64,000 nucleotides of DNA from CADEED01 sp036677145 (lineage in GTDB: Bacteria; Pseudomonadota; Gammaproteobacteria; Steroidobacterales; Steroidobacteraceae). The DNA lies in assembly GCA_036677145.1 (NCBI GenBank), contig JAKFFF010000091.1:50159-114158 (forward strand), given 5' to 3'. The notes beneath the pieces are model-generated. The model saw only the letters and a list, made by a program, of their open reading frames with translations. It had not been told where the DNA came from and did not search any database. Shown in pieces: positions 35,923 to 44,734 of this stretch. A program made the position numbers and the translations under genes. Within the stretch, counting starts at the first letter, position 1. The number at the start of each line of letters is the position of its first letter.

Positions 35923-36881
35923 GCTCGGTTCTGATCGTCGCCGAACACGCGGGCGGCAAACTCAACCCTTCCACAGCGAAATGCGTGCGGGCGGCATCGA
36001 CATTGCCCGGCGCGCAGATCACCGTTGCCGTGTTCTGCGGCCCGGGCGCTGGAGTTGCCGCGCAGGCGGCGCAGTTGTCGGGGGTTGCACGCGTCCTCGA
36101 AGTGACACATGCCGTTAACGATCATGCACTCGCGGCGACACTGGCTCCGCAAGTCGCCGAACTGGTCACTTCGAACACCGCGTTCACCCACGTCTTCGGA
36201 CCCTCGACGACCTTCGGCAAGGACTTGATGCCGCGGGTGGCCGCATTGTTAGGTGCGCCGCAGATTTCGGATGTCATGGCCATCGAAAGCGCCACCCGCT
36301 TCAAGCGCCCGATCTACGCAGGCAACGCCATTACAACGGTCGAAGTCGCGGCCGGCGTGAAGATCGTCGCAACGATCCGCACCGCATCCTTCGAAGCCGC
36401 GGCCGGTGGCGGCAGCGCGCAGGTCGAGACGATTTCGCCGCAGGCCGCCCTGCCCACTCACACCCGCTTCGTATCGCTGGCCGCGGCGGGTGGTGATCGC
36501 CCGGATCTGCAGAGCGCCGCCAAGGTCATATCCGGTGGACGCGCGCTCGCGAGCAGCGACGCGTTCAAGATCATCTATGGACTGGCCGACAAGATCGGCG
36601 CCGCCGTGGGCGCTTCGCGCGCGGCCGTGGACGCGGGCTACGCCCCGAACGACATGCAGGTGGGCCAGACGGGCAAGATCATCGCGCCCGAGTTGTACAT
36701 CGCCATCGGCATTTCGGGCGCGATCCAGCATCTGACCGGCATCAAGGACGCGCGCACCATCGTCGCGATCAACAAGGATCCCGAAGCGCCAATCTTCGAA
36801 GTCGCCGACATCGGCATCGTCGGCGACCTGTTCACCATCATCCCGGAGCTCGAGAAGCTCATCGACGCCAGCCGCAAGTAG
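35919..36881 (+). CDS. etfA: electron transfer flavoprotein subunit alpha
   Basis: The 320-aa FAD-binding subunit starts SSVLIVAEHAGGKLNPST and has the C-terminal FAD domain with GGRALASSDAFKIIYGLADKIGAAVGASRAAVDAGY, VGQTGKIIAPELYIAIGISGAIQHLTGIK and INKDPEAPIFEVADIGIVGDL. It acts with EtfB in beta-oxidation and branched-chain acyl-CoA oxidation, consistent with the FadJ-like and HMG-CoA-lyase-family genes in the window. Confidence 0.97.
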   Translation: MSSVLIVAEHAGGKLNPSTAKCVRAASTLPGAQITVAVFCGPGAGVAAQAAQLSGVARVLEVTHAVNDHALAATLAPQVAELVTSNTAFTHVFGPSTTFGKDLMPRVAALLGAPQISDVMAIESATRFKRPIYAGNAITTVEVAAGVKIVATIRTASFEAAAGGGSAQVETISPQAALPTHTRFVSLAAAGGDRPDLQSAAKVISGGRALASSDAFKIIYGLADKIGAAVGASRAAVDAGYAPNDMQVGQTGKIIAPELYIAIGISGAIQHLTGIKDARTIVAINKDPEAPIFEVADIGIVGDLFTIIPELEKLIDASRK

Positions 36882-36908
36882 CCGGCTGGCGCGATTTCCG
36901 GATCGGAA

Positions 36909-37391
36909 TCAGAGCCGCGAGAGAATGTTCTCGGCCGTCGAGACCTTGAACTCCTTCGGAGCTTCGACCTGCACGTCGGTCGCGACGCCATCCTTCACCA
37001 CGATCGCGAAACGTTGTCCGCGGGTTCCCATGCCAAAGCCACGGCCGTCCATTTCCAGGCCCAGCGCTTTCGCATAGTCGCCGTTGCCGTCCGCGAGCAT
37101 CAGCACGTTGTCGCCGACATTCGAGTTCTTGCCCCAGGCATTCATCACGAACACGTCATTGACCGCCATGCAGGCAATCGTGTCGACGCCCTTTGCCTTG
37201 AACGCAGCCGCCTGCTGCACGAAGCCGGGCAGATGTTTGGCATCGCAGGTCGGCGTGAACGCACCAGGCACGGAGAACAGGACGACAGTCTTGCCCTTGA
37301 ACAACTGGTCGGTAGTGAGATCCTGCGGGCCGTCCTTGCCCCAGGTCTTGAATGTACCCGCGGGCATCTTTTCCCCAGACTTGATCGCCAT
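36909..37391 (-). CDS. peroxiredoxin (Prx5/glutaredoxin-type family)
   Basis: This 160-aa thiol peroxidase of the Prx5 class has its peroxidatic Cys in SVPGAFTPTCDAKHLPGF, followed by AVNDVFVMNAWGKNS and GLEMDGRGFGMGTRGQRFAIVV, all hallmarks of this group. The start at 37391 (MAIKSGEKMP) is fixed by an excellent AGGAG six bases upstream, so upstream in-frame codons are not used. It follows the ankyrin lipoprotein gene after 20 bases; the two may be co-expressed. Confidence 0.95.
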   Translation of the reverse strand: MAIKSGEKMPAGTFKTWGKDGPQDLTTDQLFKGKTVVLFSVPGAFTPTCDAKHLPGFVQQAAAFKAKGVDTIACMAVNDVFVMNAWGKNSNVGDNVLMLADGNGDYAKALGLEMDGRGFGMGTRGQRFAIVVKDGVATDVQVEAPKEFKVSTAENILSRL

Positions 37392-37411
37392 TTTCAATTC
37401 TCCTTTGTGAA

Positions 37412-37969
37412 TCAGTTCGGGCGCGTTGCCGCGGCCAGTTCGAGATCTTTCGAGAAACGGGTGTCGCCGGATTGCACGACGACATCGAGCGGCGTCAGGC
37501 CGCCATCGTCCTTGTCGGCGAGGCTTGCTCCGCGTCGCACGAGATATTTGGCAGTTTCCTGGCGCCCGGCCGCGACCGCCAGCCGCAGCGGCGTGACGCC
37601 ACCCTTGCCCTTCGAATCGATCGGGATTCCGCGATCCACGAGCAATCCGCAAATGCCCGTCATGCCGTTAGCCGCGGCGTGATGCAGCACTGAGAATCCG
37701 TCGCTGTCCTGCACCTTGATGTCGGCGCCGGCCTCGATCAGCGCCTGCGCCGAACTGCTCTGACCGGTCTTCACGGCCAACAGCAGCGGCGTATCACCAC
37801 CGGAAACTTTCGCATTGACGTCTGCGCCGCTCTTGAGCGCCTCCGCCACCGCGCCGCGATCGTTTTTCTGAACGGCATCTTCCAGTGGCGCTTTTCCACA
37901 GCCCGATGTCGTTGCCAGCACCATCGTCAGAATGACGCCGCCACTCGCGCGCAGCCAGGATTGATTCAC
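37412..37969 (-). CDS. ankyrin-repeat lipoprotein
   Basis: The 185-aa protein has a signal peptide with a lipobox-like end (TTSGC, Cys24), so it is probably a periplasm-facing lipoprotein. About four ankyrin repeats cover residues 27-175, each showing the G-x-TPL-x-x-A pattern (SGGDTPLLLAVKTG, SDGFSVLHHAAANG, KGGVTPLRLAVAAG, DGGLTPLDVVVQSG). Ankyrin lipoproteins beside peroxide-defence genes (for example AnkB next to a catalase) are known in Pseudomonas, and here the neighbour is a peroxiredoxin; a shared oxidative-stress role is inference. The start overlaps the upstream lyase gene by 4 bases. Confidence 0.85.
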   Translation of the reverse strand: MNQSWLRASGGVILTMVLATTSGCGKAPLEDAVQKNDRGAVAEALKSGADVNAKVSGGDTPLLLAVKTGQSSSAQALIEAGADIKVQDSDGFSVLHHAAANGMTGICGLLVDRGIPIDSKGKGGVTPLRLAVAAGRQETAKYLVRRGASLADKDDGGLTPLDVVVQSGDTRFSKDLELAAATRPN

Positions 37970-38919
37970 GTGTTCTCCATCGATTCAGGGGCGGGGGAAT
38001 TCCGGGTGGGAGTGTTCTGCAGCGGAAACGGTCCGGCTTTGACCAGCATGCCTGGAACCGCGTGTTGCAGAGTCGTCTGGAGCCAGCGGCTCGTATCGAT
38101 CAACAGTGGAAGGTCGATGCCGGTATCGCAGCCCATTCGGTTCAACATGTAAACGAGATCTTCAGTCGGGATATTGCCCGTCGCGGCTGGCGCGAACGGG
38201 CAGCCACCGATTCCACCACAACTCGCATCGAGGGTGCGGACACCCGCTTCCACCGCGGCATACGCGTTGGCGAGTCCGGTATTGCGGGTGTTGTGGAAAT
38301 GGGCGCGCAGGCGGACATCGGGCAATACGCGGCGCAATTCACGGATCATCGTGGTCACCTGCGTCGGCACCGCGACTCCGATCGTGTCCGCCACCGCGAT
38401 TTCGTCGGGTGCGCCCGCCGCGACTCGCTCGGCGAGTTCGATCACCCGTTCCACTGGCACTTCGCCTTCGAACGGACAACCGAAGGCCGTCGAGAGGGTG
38501 ATCTGCGCGCGTATACCCGCCGCGCGCGCCTGCGCGGAAATCTCGAGCCAGGCCGCGATGCCCTCCTCGATGCTGCATCCCTGATTGCGTTGACTGAAGC
38601 TTTCAGTCACCGCGATGGCCATGCCGACCTCGCCGCAACCCGCATCACGCGCGCGCTCGAATCCCCGTTGGTTCAACACCAGGCCGATGTAGCGTCCGCC
38701 GGGGACCGCGGCCGCGAGCGCGGCAAACGTCGCCTCCGCATCGGCCATTTGCGGAACACGCTTCGGATTCACGAAGCTCGCGACTTCGATGCGCGTCAAA
38801 CCGCTCGCACGCAGGCGGCGCACGAATTCGGCCTTGGTCGCGGTGGGCAGCACCTGCGATTCGCTCTGCAGTCCGTCGCGCGGGCCAACTTCGACGATTT
38901 CGATGCGTGGCGAGGTCAT
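37966..38919 (-). CDS. hydroxymethylglutaryl-CoA lyase family protein
   Basis: The 317-aa product has a DRE-TIM-type barrel: EIVEVGPRDGLQSE with the catalytic Asp, EVASFVNPKRVPQMAD, metal-binding His in LRAHFHNTRNTGLAN, and CGGIGGCPFAPAATGN, the HMG-CoA lyase signature with the flexible-loop Cys. HMG-CoA lyase ends leucine degradation by yielding acetoacetate and acetyl-CoA; related lyases act on other 3-hydroxy-3-methylacyl-CoAs. I use ATG 38919, where homology starts, rather than the frame's upstream limit at 39009. It is divergent from a CoA transferase, and the two may form one catabolic unit. Confidence 0.88.
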   Translation of the reverse strand: MTSPRIEIVEVGPRDGLQSESQVLPTATKAEFVRRLRASGLTRIEVASFVNPKRVPQMADAEATFAALAAAVPGGRYIGLVLNQRGFERARDAGCGEVGMAIAVTESFSQRNQGCSIEEGIAAWLEISAQARAAGIRAQITLSTAFGCPFEGEVPVERVIELAERVAAGAPDEIAVADTIGVAVPTQVTTMIRELRRVLPDVRLRAHFHNTRNTGLANAYAAVEAGVRTLDASCGGIGGCPFAPAATGNIPTEDLVYMLNRMGCDTGIDLPLLIDTSRWLQTTLQHAVPGMLVKAGPFPLQNTPTRNSPAPESMENT

Positions 38920-38993
38920 GGGGTGAATATTAAGCCGGCTCCCGGATGGACGTTGCTTGACCCCCCGGACTGCCGTCGGTACAAACCGCCGCG

Positions 38994-40205
38994 ATGTCCC
39001 GCACACCATCCAGCAACGCAGGAGCCTTGTCCGATCTTCGAGTGCTGGAGCTCGGTACGCTCATCGCCGGGCCCTTCTGCGGGCAATTGCTCGGCGACAT
39101 GGGGGCCGAGGTCATCAAGATCGAAGCGCCCGGCCAGGGCGATCCCATGAGGCATTGGGGCCCACAGTCGCGCGATCAGCCCTCGGTGTGGTGGCCGGTC
39201 ATCGCGCGCAACAAAAAGGCCATCACGCTGGATCTCCGGCAGGCCGCTGGGCAGAAGATTTTCAAAGACTTATGCGCGCAAACTGATGTCGTGGTCGAGA
39301 ACTTCCGCCCCGGAACCCTGGAGAAGTGGGGTTGTGGCTGGGACCAGCTTTCGGTCGTGAACCCGCGGCTCATCCTGGTGCGCGTGTCTGGCTACGGACA
39401 AACCGGCCCATATGCGCAGCGCGCGGGTTATGGCGGCATCGGCGAAGCCATGGGCGGACTGCGATACATCGTCGGAGAACCTGACCGCCCGCCCGCCCGT
39501 GTCGGCATCAGCATCGGTGACTCACTCGCGGCGGTCCACGCCTGCATGGGCGCGCTCGCCGCCCTGCATCACCGGGAGCGCAGCGGTAAAGGCCAGGTCG
39601 TCGACGCTGCGATCTATGAGTCCGTCCTCAACATGATGGAGTCGCTCATCACGGAGTACGACCAGCTGGGCCACGTCCGCGAGCGAAGTGGCGCCATCCT
39701 GCCGCGAATCGCGCCCTCCAATGTCTACCCCACGCGCGACGGCATCGTGATGATCGGTGCGAATCAGGACTCGGTGTTCGCGCGCCTGTGCGACGCCATG
39801 CAGGCGCCGGCACTGGCCGCGGATGAACGTTATCGGGATCACCAGGCGCGCGGAGTCAACCAGCGCGAGCTCGACGACATCATTGCCCGTTGGACTGCAT
39901 CGCTCGAAACGCATGAGCTGCTCACGCTGCTCGAGAAACATGGCGTGCCCTCCGGCCTCATCTATCGCACGGCCGACATGCTCGAGGATCCGCATTTCGC
40001 CGCGCGCTCGGCCATCGTGAGCACACCTCACCCGCACTTCGGCAACCTGCGCATGCAGAACGTGGCGCCACGCCTGTCGCTCACGCCCAGTTCCATTCGT
40101 GCCCCGGCGCCCGAACTCGGCCAGCACAACGAGGAGATCTATCGCGGTCTGCTCGGCTTCAGCGAGGAAGTGTTCGCGGCATATCGCGCCGGCGGAGTCA
40201 TCTGA
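38994..40205 (+). CDS. CaiB/BaiF-family (class III) CoA transferase
   Basis: The 403-aa product begins SDLRVLELGTLIAGPFCGQLLGDMGAEVIKIE, the hallmark of class III CoA transferases, continues with NKKAITLDLRQAAGQKIFKDL, VVVENFRPGTLEKWG and VSGYGQTGPYAQRAGYGGIGEAMGGL. The conserved nucleophilic Asp is probably in GISIGDSLAAVHACMGALAAL. It moves CoA between organic acids; the donor and acceptor are not evident. It is divergent from the HMG-CoA-lyase-family gene with 74 bases between. Confidence 0.93.
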   Translation: MSRTPSSNAGALSDLRVLELGTLIAGPFCGQLLGDMGAEVIKIEAPGQGDPMRHWGPQSRDQPSVWWPVIARNKKAITLDLRQAAGQKIFKDLCAQTDVVVENFRPGTLEKWGCGWDQLSVVNPRLILVRVSGYGQTGPYAQRAGYGGIGEAMGGLRYIVGEPDRPPARVGISIGDSLAAVHACMGALAALHHRERSGKGQVVDAAIYESVLNMMESLITEYDQLGHVRERSGAILPRIAPSNVYPTRDGIVMIGANQDSVFARLCDAMQAPALAADERYRDHQARGVNQRELDDIIARWTASLETHELLTLLEKHGVPSGLIYRTADMLEDPHFAARSAIVSTPHPHFGNLRMQNVAPRLSLTPSSIRAPAPELGQHNEEIYRGLLGFSEEVFAAYRAGGVI

Positions 40206-40210
40206 AAAGA

Positions 40211-40238
40211 AAAAGGCCGGAGGTGAGTCCGGCCTTTT
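40211..40238. terminator. bidirectional intrinsic terminator
   Basis: AAAAGGCCGGA, a 6-nt loop (GGTGAG) and TCCGGCCTTTT make a perfect 11-bp stem with A-rich and T-rich edges, positioned five bases after the CoA transferase stop and 24 bases before the end of the convergent TPR gene. It can stop transcription arriving from either side. Confidence 0.85.
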
Positions 40239-40262
40239 CATCAACAGCGATTCGGCGGCAGC

Positions 40263-41507
40263 TCAGGTGTTGAGCAGCCAGAGCTTCGCAATGCGCACCA
40301 TCGTCGGATCGTTCTTCACGTTCCTGAACGACTTCGCGGCTTCCGCCTTGTTGTTGTTGCGCAGATGGGCGATGCCGAGCAAAAGCGACGCTTCGTCGAT
40401 CCTCTGCTTTTCTTTCGGATCACCCTTCGCGAGTCCACCCTTGGCGATGCCCTGTTGAAGTGCGGTGATTGCCTTTGCGTTCTCACCGAACGCGAGGTAC
40501 TGCGCTCCCAGCTTGACGAGCGCGTCGCCCGTCGCCGCCGCCTTTGCGGCCGCTTCATGCTTGGGCAGCGCATTCTTTTCCTGCGTCGCCTGCGTTTCGG
40601 CAGCCTTGAGCAGGCGCGTATTCACGTCGACATCGCGCTTTTCGACGAAAACTTTCTTCGCGAAGCCCTGCTCGAGGACGGCTTTTGCTTCTGCGCCGAG
40701 TTGTTCCTCGAGGGCAAGCTGGGCAAATTCCTTGAACTCATCCGGCCGCTTCATCACGTTGACGTGCAGCGAGAGGCGCATGACGTTGAGGCGCTGCAGA
40801 TCATCGAGATCGCTCTTGCGCAGCGCGTCCATGAGATTCGACCAGTACTCCGCCTTCGGATAGTTGAGCACCAGCTTTTCGTAGACCTTGGCAACACACG
40901 CGTTGTCATTGGCCTTCTGACATGCCGCGAGCACGAGCAACAGCTGCTGCTCCTTCGGAACGCCGCCTCTTTCGAGGAGCTCGTTCATCACGCGCACGGC
41001 GCTCTTGTTGTCGCCGGACTGGTAGTAAGCCTGCGCGACGGCGACCTGGATGTCCGGATCACGGCCGATCTTCAGTGCGCGGTTGCCGAAGTCGATGGCC
41101 TTCGGATAGTTGCGCAGGTTGGTGTACAGACCAACGAGCGCCTTGTAGCGATCCAGCTTGCCCGACTCGTTCATGCACGGAGAATTGAGACCGGCTTCGA
41201 GTTCGCGCGCGGCGTCCGCGTACTGACGCAACTGGTGATACGCATAGCCGCGGAACTCGGCCATGTAGAACAGATCCGTCTGTGTCTTGGCGCCGGGCGT
41301 CGCCTCTGCTTCGCGAACCTTTGCGAGCATGTCCTGCCAGCGTTTGGCCTTTTGAGCTTCCTGCGCGGCCGCCATCGGCTTCGCAATCTGCTTGCTGATT
41401 TTGCCGCCGCCCGTACAGGAGCCTTGCGCAGCCGCGGGTGCAGCCCAAGCCGCACCGATGATTCCAACTGCCGCAATCGCGACTCTCAGCCCACTACGAA
41501 TAGACAC
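40263..41507 (-). CDS. TonB-system-associated TPR protein, copy 2 (paralogue of upstream gene)
   Basis: The 414-aa exported protein has a signal peptide ending in AAPAAAQ and helical tetratricopeptide-type repeats over most of its length. It is a clear paralogue of the preceding gene: both have a Cys shortly after the signal peptide, LNSPCM, an AC-8-AC(V) pair, and the identical ending RIAKLWLLNT. The GTG at 41507 has GGAG nine bases upstream. As the last gene of tonB-exbB-exbD-exbD-TPR-TPR, it probably acts as a periplasmic partner of the TonB motor, similar in position to TtpC-type accessory systems; the role is inferred. Confidence 0.88.
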   Translation of the reverse strand: MSIRSGLRVAIAAVGIIGAAWAAPAAAQGSCTGGGKISKQIAKPMAAAQEAQKAKRWQDMLAKVREAEATPGAKTQTDLFYMAEFRGYAYHQLRQYADAARELEAGLNSPCMNESGKLDRYKALVGLYTNLRNYPKAIDFGNRALKIGRDPDIQVAVAQAYYQSGDNKSAVRVMNELLERGGVPKEQQLLLVLAACQKANDNACVAKVYEKLVLNYPKAEYWSNLMDALRKSDLDDLQRLNVMRLSLHVNVMKRPDEFKEFAQLALEEQLGAEAKAVLEQGFAKKVFVEKRDVDVNTRLLKAAETQATQEKNALPKHEAAAKAAATGDALVKLGAQYLAFGENAKAITALQQGIAKGGLAKGDPKEKQRIDEASLLLGIAHLRNNNKAEAAKSFRNVKNDPTMVRIAKLWLLNT

Positions 41508-41584
41508 GCATACGCTCCGCGTTTCTCAAGGTTCGTTGATGTTTTCAGCGACCCGCATGCTTTGCAAGGCGCCGAATGACGCAA

Positions 41585-41607
41585 TCGCCGGCAATCGCGG
41601 CCGGCGA
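41585..41607 (-). other. intra-operon hairpin between the two TPR genes
   Basis: TCGCCGGC, a 7-nt loop and GCCGGCGA form a perfect 8-bp GC-rich stem just downstream of the first TPR gene's stop. It has no T-run. It might stabilise the upstream message or partly terminate it so that the distal paralogue is made at a lower level. Confidence 0.45.
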
Positions 41608-41612
41608 CACAT

Positions 41613-42836
41613 TCAAGTATTCAGCAGCCACAACTTCGCAATGCGCGTCATCGTGGGATCCTGGTTCACGGTATTGAAAGCCTTGGCGGCTTCCGGCTTG
41701 TTATTGGCGCGTAAATAAGCAATGCCGAGCAACAAACCAGCCTCGTCAGGGCTCTTCACTCCACCCTTTGCGAGGCCCCGTTGTAGTGCTTCGATGGCCT
41801 TGTTCACTTCGCCGTAGCTCAGGTAAGCGGCACCGAGCTTCACGTCGGCATCGCCAGTCGCCTTGGCGCGCGCTGATTCGTCTTGCTTGGGAAGCGTGGA
41901 TTTGTCGAGCGTTGCCGCCTGCTTGGCTTCCGCCAGCAGCCGGTTCGCACGTTCCTTTTCCTGCGGAGATTTGAAGTAATTCTTCTGGAAACCCTTTTCG
42001 ATCGAGGACTGAGCCTCGCCCGGAAGGCCCTTCGCAAGAGAAAGCTGCGCGAATTCGAAGTACTGACCGGAAGTATTCAGAACTTCCACGCCGTCTGCCA
42101 GCCGCAGGACGTTCAGGAGTTGCTGGTCAGAGCTGCTCGCGCGGAGCAATGTGTTCGTGAGGTCCTGCCAATAGGCAGGCTTCGGATAGTGCTTGACGAG
42201 CTTTTCGAATAGCTCGGCGACACACGCGTCATCTTTCATATTGACGCAGGCGCCCTGGAGGATGCGGTATGTCTGCTCGTCCGGCGTCGTGCCTGCAGCT
42301 TCTTGCCTCGCGACGACGTCGGAGAGCACACGGCGGGTATTCTCATAATCGTTGCCGATGTAGTAAGCGTTGCCGACGTAGACCGCGGTTTCCGCGTCCC
42401 AGTTGGCCTTCAACGAACGATTGCCGTATTCGATCGCCTTCGGATACTGCTTCTGCGAATACGCCAGCTGCATGAGAATCTTGCTGCGGCCCACCTTGGC
42501 GGCTTCATCCATGCAAGGTGAGTTCAGCGCAGCTTCGAGCTCATTGAGAGCGTCGGCATAGTTCTTCAGATTGGTGTGAGCGACGCCTTTGAATTCGTTG
42601 ATCCAAAACTTGTCGATCTCGGATTTTTCGATGGGGTTCGCCTCGATGGCGCTCACCTTCGCAAGGACTTCATTCCATTGCTTCGCATTGAACGCTTCCT
42701 GCGCGGCGCTCATGTCTTTCGAAATCTTCTTGGTCACCTTGCGGTCGCCGCAAGCATCCGTCTGCGCAATCGCAGCGGAAGCCATTCCGAGACATACGAG
42801 GAAGGTGGCTGTTCCAACAGTCAACCGATTCGGCAC
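41613..42836 (-). CDS. TonB-system-associated TPR protein, copy 1
   Basis: The 407-aa exported protein has a signal peptide (TFLVCLGMASAAIAQ) and TPR-like helical repeats, with sequence marks shared with its downstream tandem paralogue (LNSPCMDEAAK, GACVNMKDDACVAELFEKLV, C-terminal RIAKLWLLNT). The start is GTG at 42836, supported by AAGGAG eight bases upstream. It follows two exbD genes and is therefore likely to serve the TonB/ExbB/ExbD energy-transduction complex in the periplasm. Substrate unknown. Confidence 0.88.
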   Translation of the reverse strand: MPNRLTVGTATFLVCLGMASAAIAQTDACGDRKVTKKISKDMSAAQEAFNAKQWNEVLAKVSAIEANPIEKSEIDKFWINEFKGVAHTNLKNYADALNELEAALNSPCMDEAAKVGRSKILMQLAYSQKQYPKAIEYGNRSLKANWDAETAVYVGNAYYIGNDYENTRRVLSDVVARQEAAGTTPDEQTYRILQGACVNMKDDACVAELFEKLVKHYPKPAYWQDLTNTLLRASSSDQQLLNVLRLADGVEVLNTSGQYFEFAQLSLAKGLPGEAQSSIEKGFQKNYFKSPQEKERANRLLAEAKQAATLDKSTLPKQDESARAKATGDADVKLGAAYLSYGEVNKAIEALQRGLAKGGVKSPDEAGLLLGIAYLRANNKPEAAKAFNTVNQDPTMTRIAKLWLLNT

Positions 42837-42856
42837 TTACATCGCTCCTTACAAAC

Positions 42857-42884
42857 GAGCCGCGGGCTTTGCAGACCGCGGCTC
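42857..42884 (-). other. hairpin before the first TPR gene
   Basis: GAGCCGCGG, a 10-nt loop and CCGCGGCTC form a perfect 9-bp stem in the 167-base gap between exbD and the first TPR gene, about 20 bases before its start. On the coding (minus) strand it is followed by GTTTGT, only a weak U-rich tail. It may attenuate read-through or mark an RNA processing site inside the operon. Confidence 0.5.
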
Positions 42885-43003
42885 TTATTTGGCGATCCGC
42901 TCGGGCTGGGTATCCTGGCGAAATTGGATACACCGCACGGCGGAAAGTTTCCCTATTTCCTTCAAAGGCTTGAGCCTTCAGAGGATTGAGAAGTCAAACA
43001 CCG

Positions 43004-43441
43004 CTAGTCGCGAAACTCCGATGTGTTGACAAAGCCCATCTTCTGCATGCGATTGCGCTGCGCGGCTGCCATGACCAGCGCAGTCATCTCGTAGCGCGAG
43101 CGCCGATCGGGGCGCAGATGAATTTCCGGCTGCGGGCGACCCGCAGCCTCGGCGCCCTGACGCGCCGAGCGGAAATAGTTCTCGAGCTGAGGGATACCCT
43201 GAACGATGGTGCCGTTCCAGACGATCGTGCCATCGAAGTCGATGTCGATCTGAATCACTTCCGGCCGAATGGGCGGCGGAGGATTGTTGGTCTGGGGCAT
43301 GTCCAGCTTCGTCGCGTGCGTCATGACCGGAATCGACATGATCAGCACGATGATGAGAACCAACATGACGTCGATGAGCGGCGTCGTGTTGATCTCCATC
43401 ATCGGTGCGCCCTGTTCGGAGGCGCCTGTACTCATTGACAT
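43004..43441 (-). CDS. ExbD/TolR-family biopolymer transporter, second copy
   Basis: The 145-aa protein has the ExbD layout: MEINTTPLIDVMLVLIIVLIMSIPV with the membrane-embedded proton-carrying Asp, then a periplasmic domain with PEIHLRPDRRSRYEMTALVMAAAQRNRMQKMGFV. It is the second of two adjacent exbD genes, as seen in several Xanthomonas-type TonB clusters, where the second ExbD has a specialised role. The gap to the first copy is 20 bases. Confidence 0.93.
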   Translation of the reverse strand: MSMSTGASEQGAPMMEINTTPLIDVMLVLIIVLIMSIPVMTHATKLDMPQTNNPPPPIRPEVIQIDIDFDGTIVWNGTIVQGIPQLENYFRSARQGAEAAGRPQPEIHLRPDRRSRYEMTALVMAAAQRNRMQKMGFVNTSEFRD

Positions 43442-43461
43442 GGATAGCTACCTCGAAACGA

Positions 43462-43905
43462 TCAGCGGGTGACGCGAATGCTGCCGCGATCAGGTTCAGT
43501 GATGAAACCGACCTTCACGATGCCGCCACGTTGCAGGTTGTAGATGACACGTCCGACGCCTTCCCAGCGTGCTGCTCTGTCACCACGAATGTGGAACTCG
43601 GGCTGAGGCGATTTACGCGCCTCGGCCACGATGAGCTGGAAAAAGCGTTCCTTGTCTTCGACCAGTCCGGCGTTCCAGTAGATCCTGCCGTTCTTGTCGA
43701 CCGAGATCGTGATGTTTTCCGGCTTCGTCTGGGTCGGAATATTCACGGCCTTCGGGATTTCGACGTTCGCCATCTTCTGGATCACGGGAACCGTGATCAG
43801 GAAGATGATGAGGAGCACCAACATGATGTCGACGAGCGGCGTCGTGTTGATCTCCGAAATCGCGGCGGCTTCTTCTTCGTCCGGCGAACCGACACTCATA
43901 GACAT
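43462..43905 (-). CDS. exbD: ExbD/TolR-family biopolymer transporter, first copy
   Basis: This 147-aa inner-membrane protein has EINTTPLVDIMLVLLIIFLITVPV with the functional Asp in its single helix, and a periplasmic domain with PEFHIRGDRAARWEGVGRVIYNLQRGGIVKVGFIT. With ExbB it forms the proton-driven motor that energises TonB. It lies 48 bases downstream of exbB. Confidence 0.95.
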   Translation of the reverse strand: MSMSVGSPDEEEAAAISEINTTPLVDIMLVLLIIFLITVPVIQKMANVEIPKAVNIPTQTKPENITISVDKNGRIYWNAGLVEDKERFFQLIVAEARKSPQPEFHIRGDRAARWEGVGRVIYNLQRGGIVKVGFITEPDRGSIRVTR

Positions 43906-43953
43906 GAAGCGTTACCTCTGTTGGCTGAAACGTAAGTCCCGGAGTTCCAGGTC

Positions 43954-44673
43954 TTACTTCTTCACGCCAGCAACAGGGGCGCCCTGCGAAACGCGCGCAC
44001 CACCAACCAGGTAGGCGTGCAGATCCGAGGCGAAATTGCGCAGGCTCTCGCTGATCGACTTGTTGCGACGGAGCAGCCAGTTGTAGCCCATGACCGCCGG
44101 AACCGCGACGCCGAGGCCGATGGCCGTCATGATCAGCGCTTCACCGACGGGACCCGCGACCTTGTCGATCGAGGCCTGACCGGAAACACCGATGGACACG
44201 AGGGCGTTCAGAATGCCCCACACCGTGCCGAACAGACCGACGAACGGAGCGGTGGAACCCACCGTCGCGAGGAACGCGAGACCGTTGGTCATCTTGCTGT
44301 TCACGGAATCGACCGAACGCTGCAGCGACATCGTCACCCACTCGTGCAGGTCGATGCGGTCCGTCAGGCGGCCTTCGTGATGCGCCGAGGCGCGCAGACC
44401 GTCTTCGGCGACGGCGCGGAAATCATTGTCCTTCGGGAGGCGGTCAACCGCTTCCTTGAGCGAGCCCGAGCTCCAGAATTGCTTCTCGACGACCTTGGCA
44501 CCCTGGCGCAGACGGCGCTGATCCCAAAGCTTCGTGAAGATGATGTACCAGGAGACGGCCGACATGATCACCAGAATGACCAGCGTCGAGCGCGCGACCG
44601 CATCACCCTGCATCCACAGAGCTTGCAGGCCGTACGGGTTGTCAACAACAACGGAATTAGCAGCGTGTTCCAT
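43954..44673 (-). CDS. exbB: MotA/TolQ/ExbB proton channel protein
   Basis: The 239-aa inner-membrane protein has three hydrophobic segments: one near residues 28-48 (STLVILVIMSAVSWYIIF), and the pair AFLATVGSTAPFVGLFGTVWGILNAL and EALIMTAIGLGVAVPAVMGYNWLL, which contain the conserved Thr and small-residue positions lining the proton path in ExbB. It lies between tonB and the two exbD genes. Confidence 0.95.
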   Translation of the reverse strand: MEHAANSVVVDNPYGLQALWMQGDAVARSTLVILVIMSAVSWYIIFTKLWDQRRLRQGAKVVEKQFWSSGSLKEAVDRLPKDNDFRAVAEDGLRASAHHEGRLTDRIDLHEWVTMSLQRSVDSVNSKMTNGLAFLATVGSTAPFVGLFGTVWGILNALVSIGVSGQASIDKVAGPVGEALIMTAIGLGVAVPAVMGYNWLLRRNKSISESLRNFASDLHAYLVGGARVSQGAPVAGVKK

Positions 44674-44734
44674 GATTTCCTCGATGACGAAAAAGCGAAG
44701 CGGCGCCTGGAAAGCACCGCCTCACCGTAAATGA

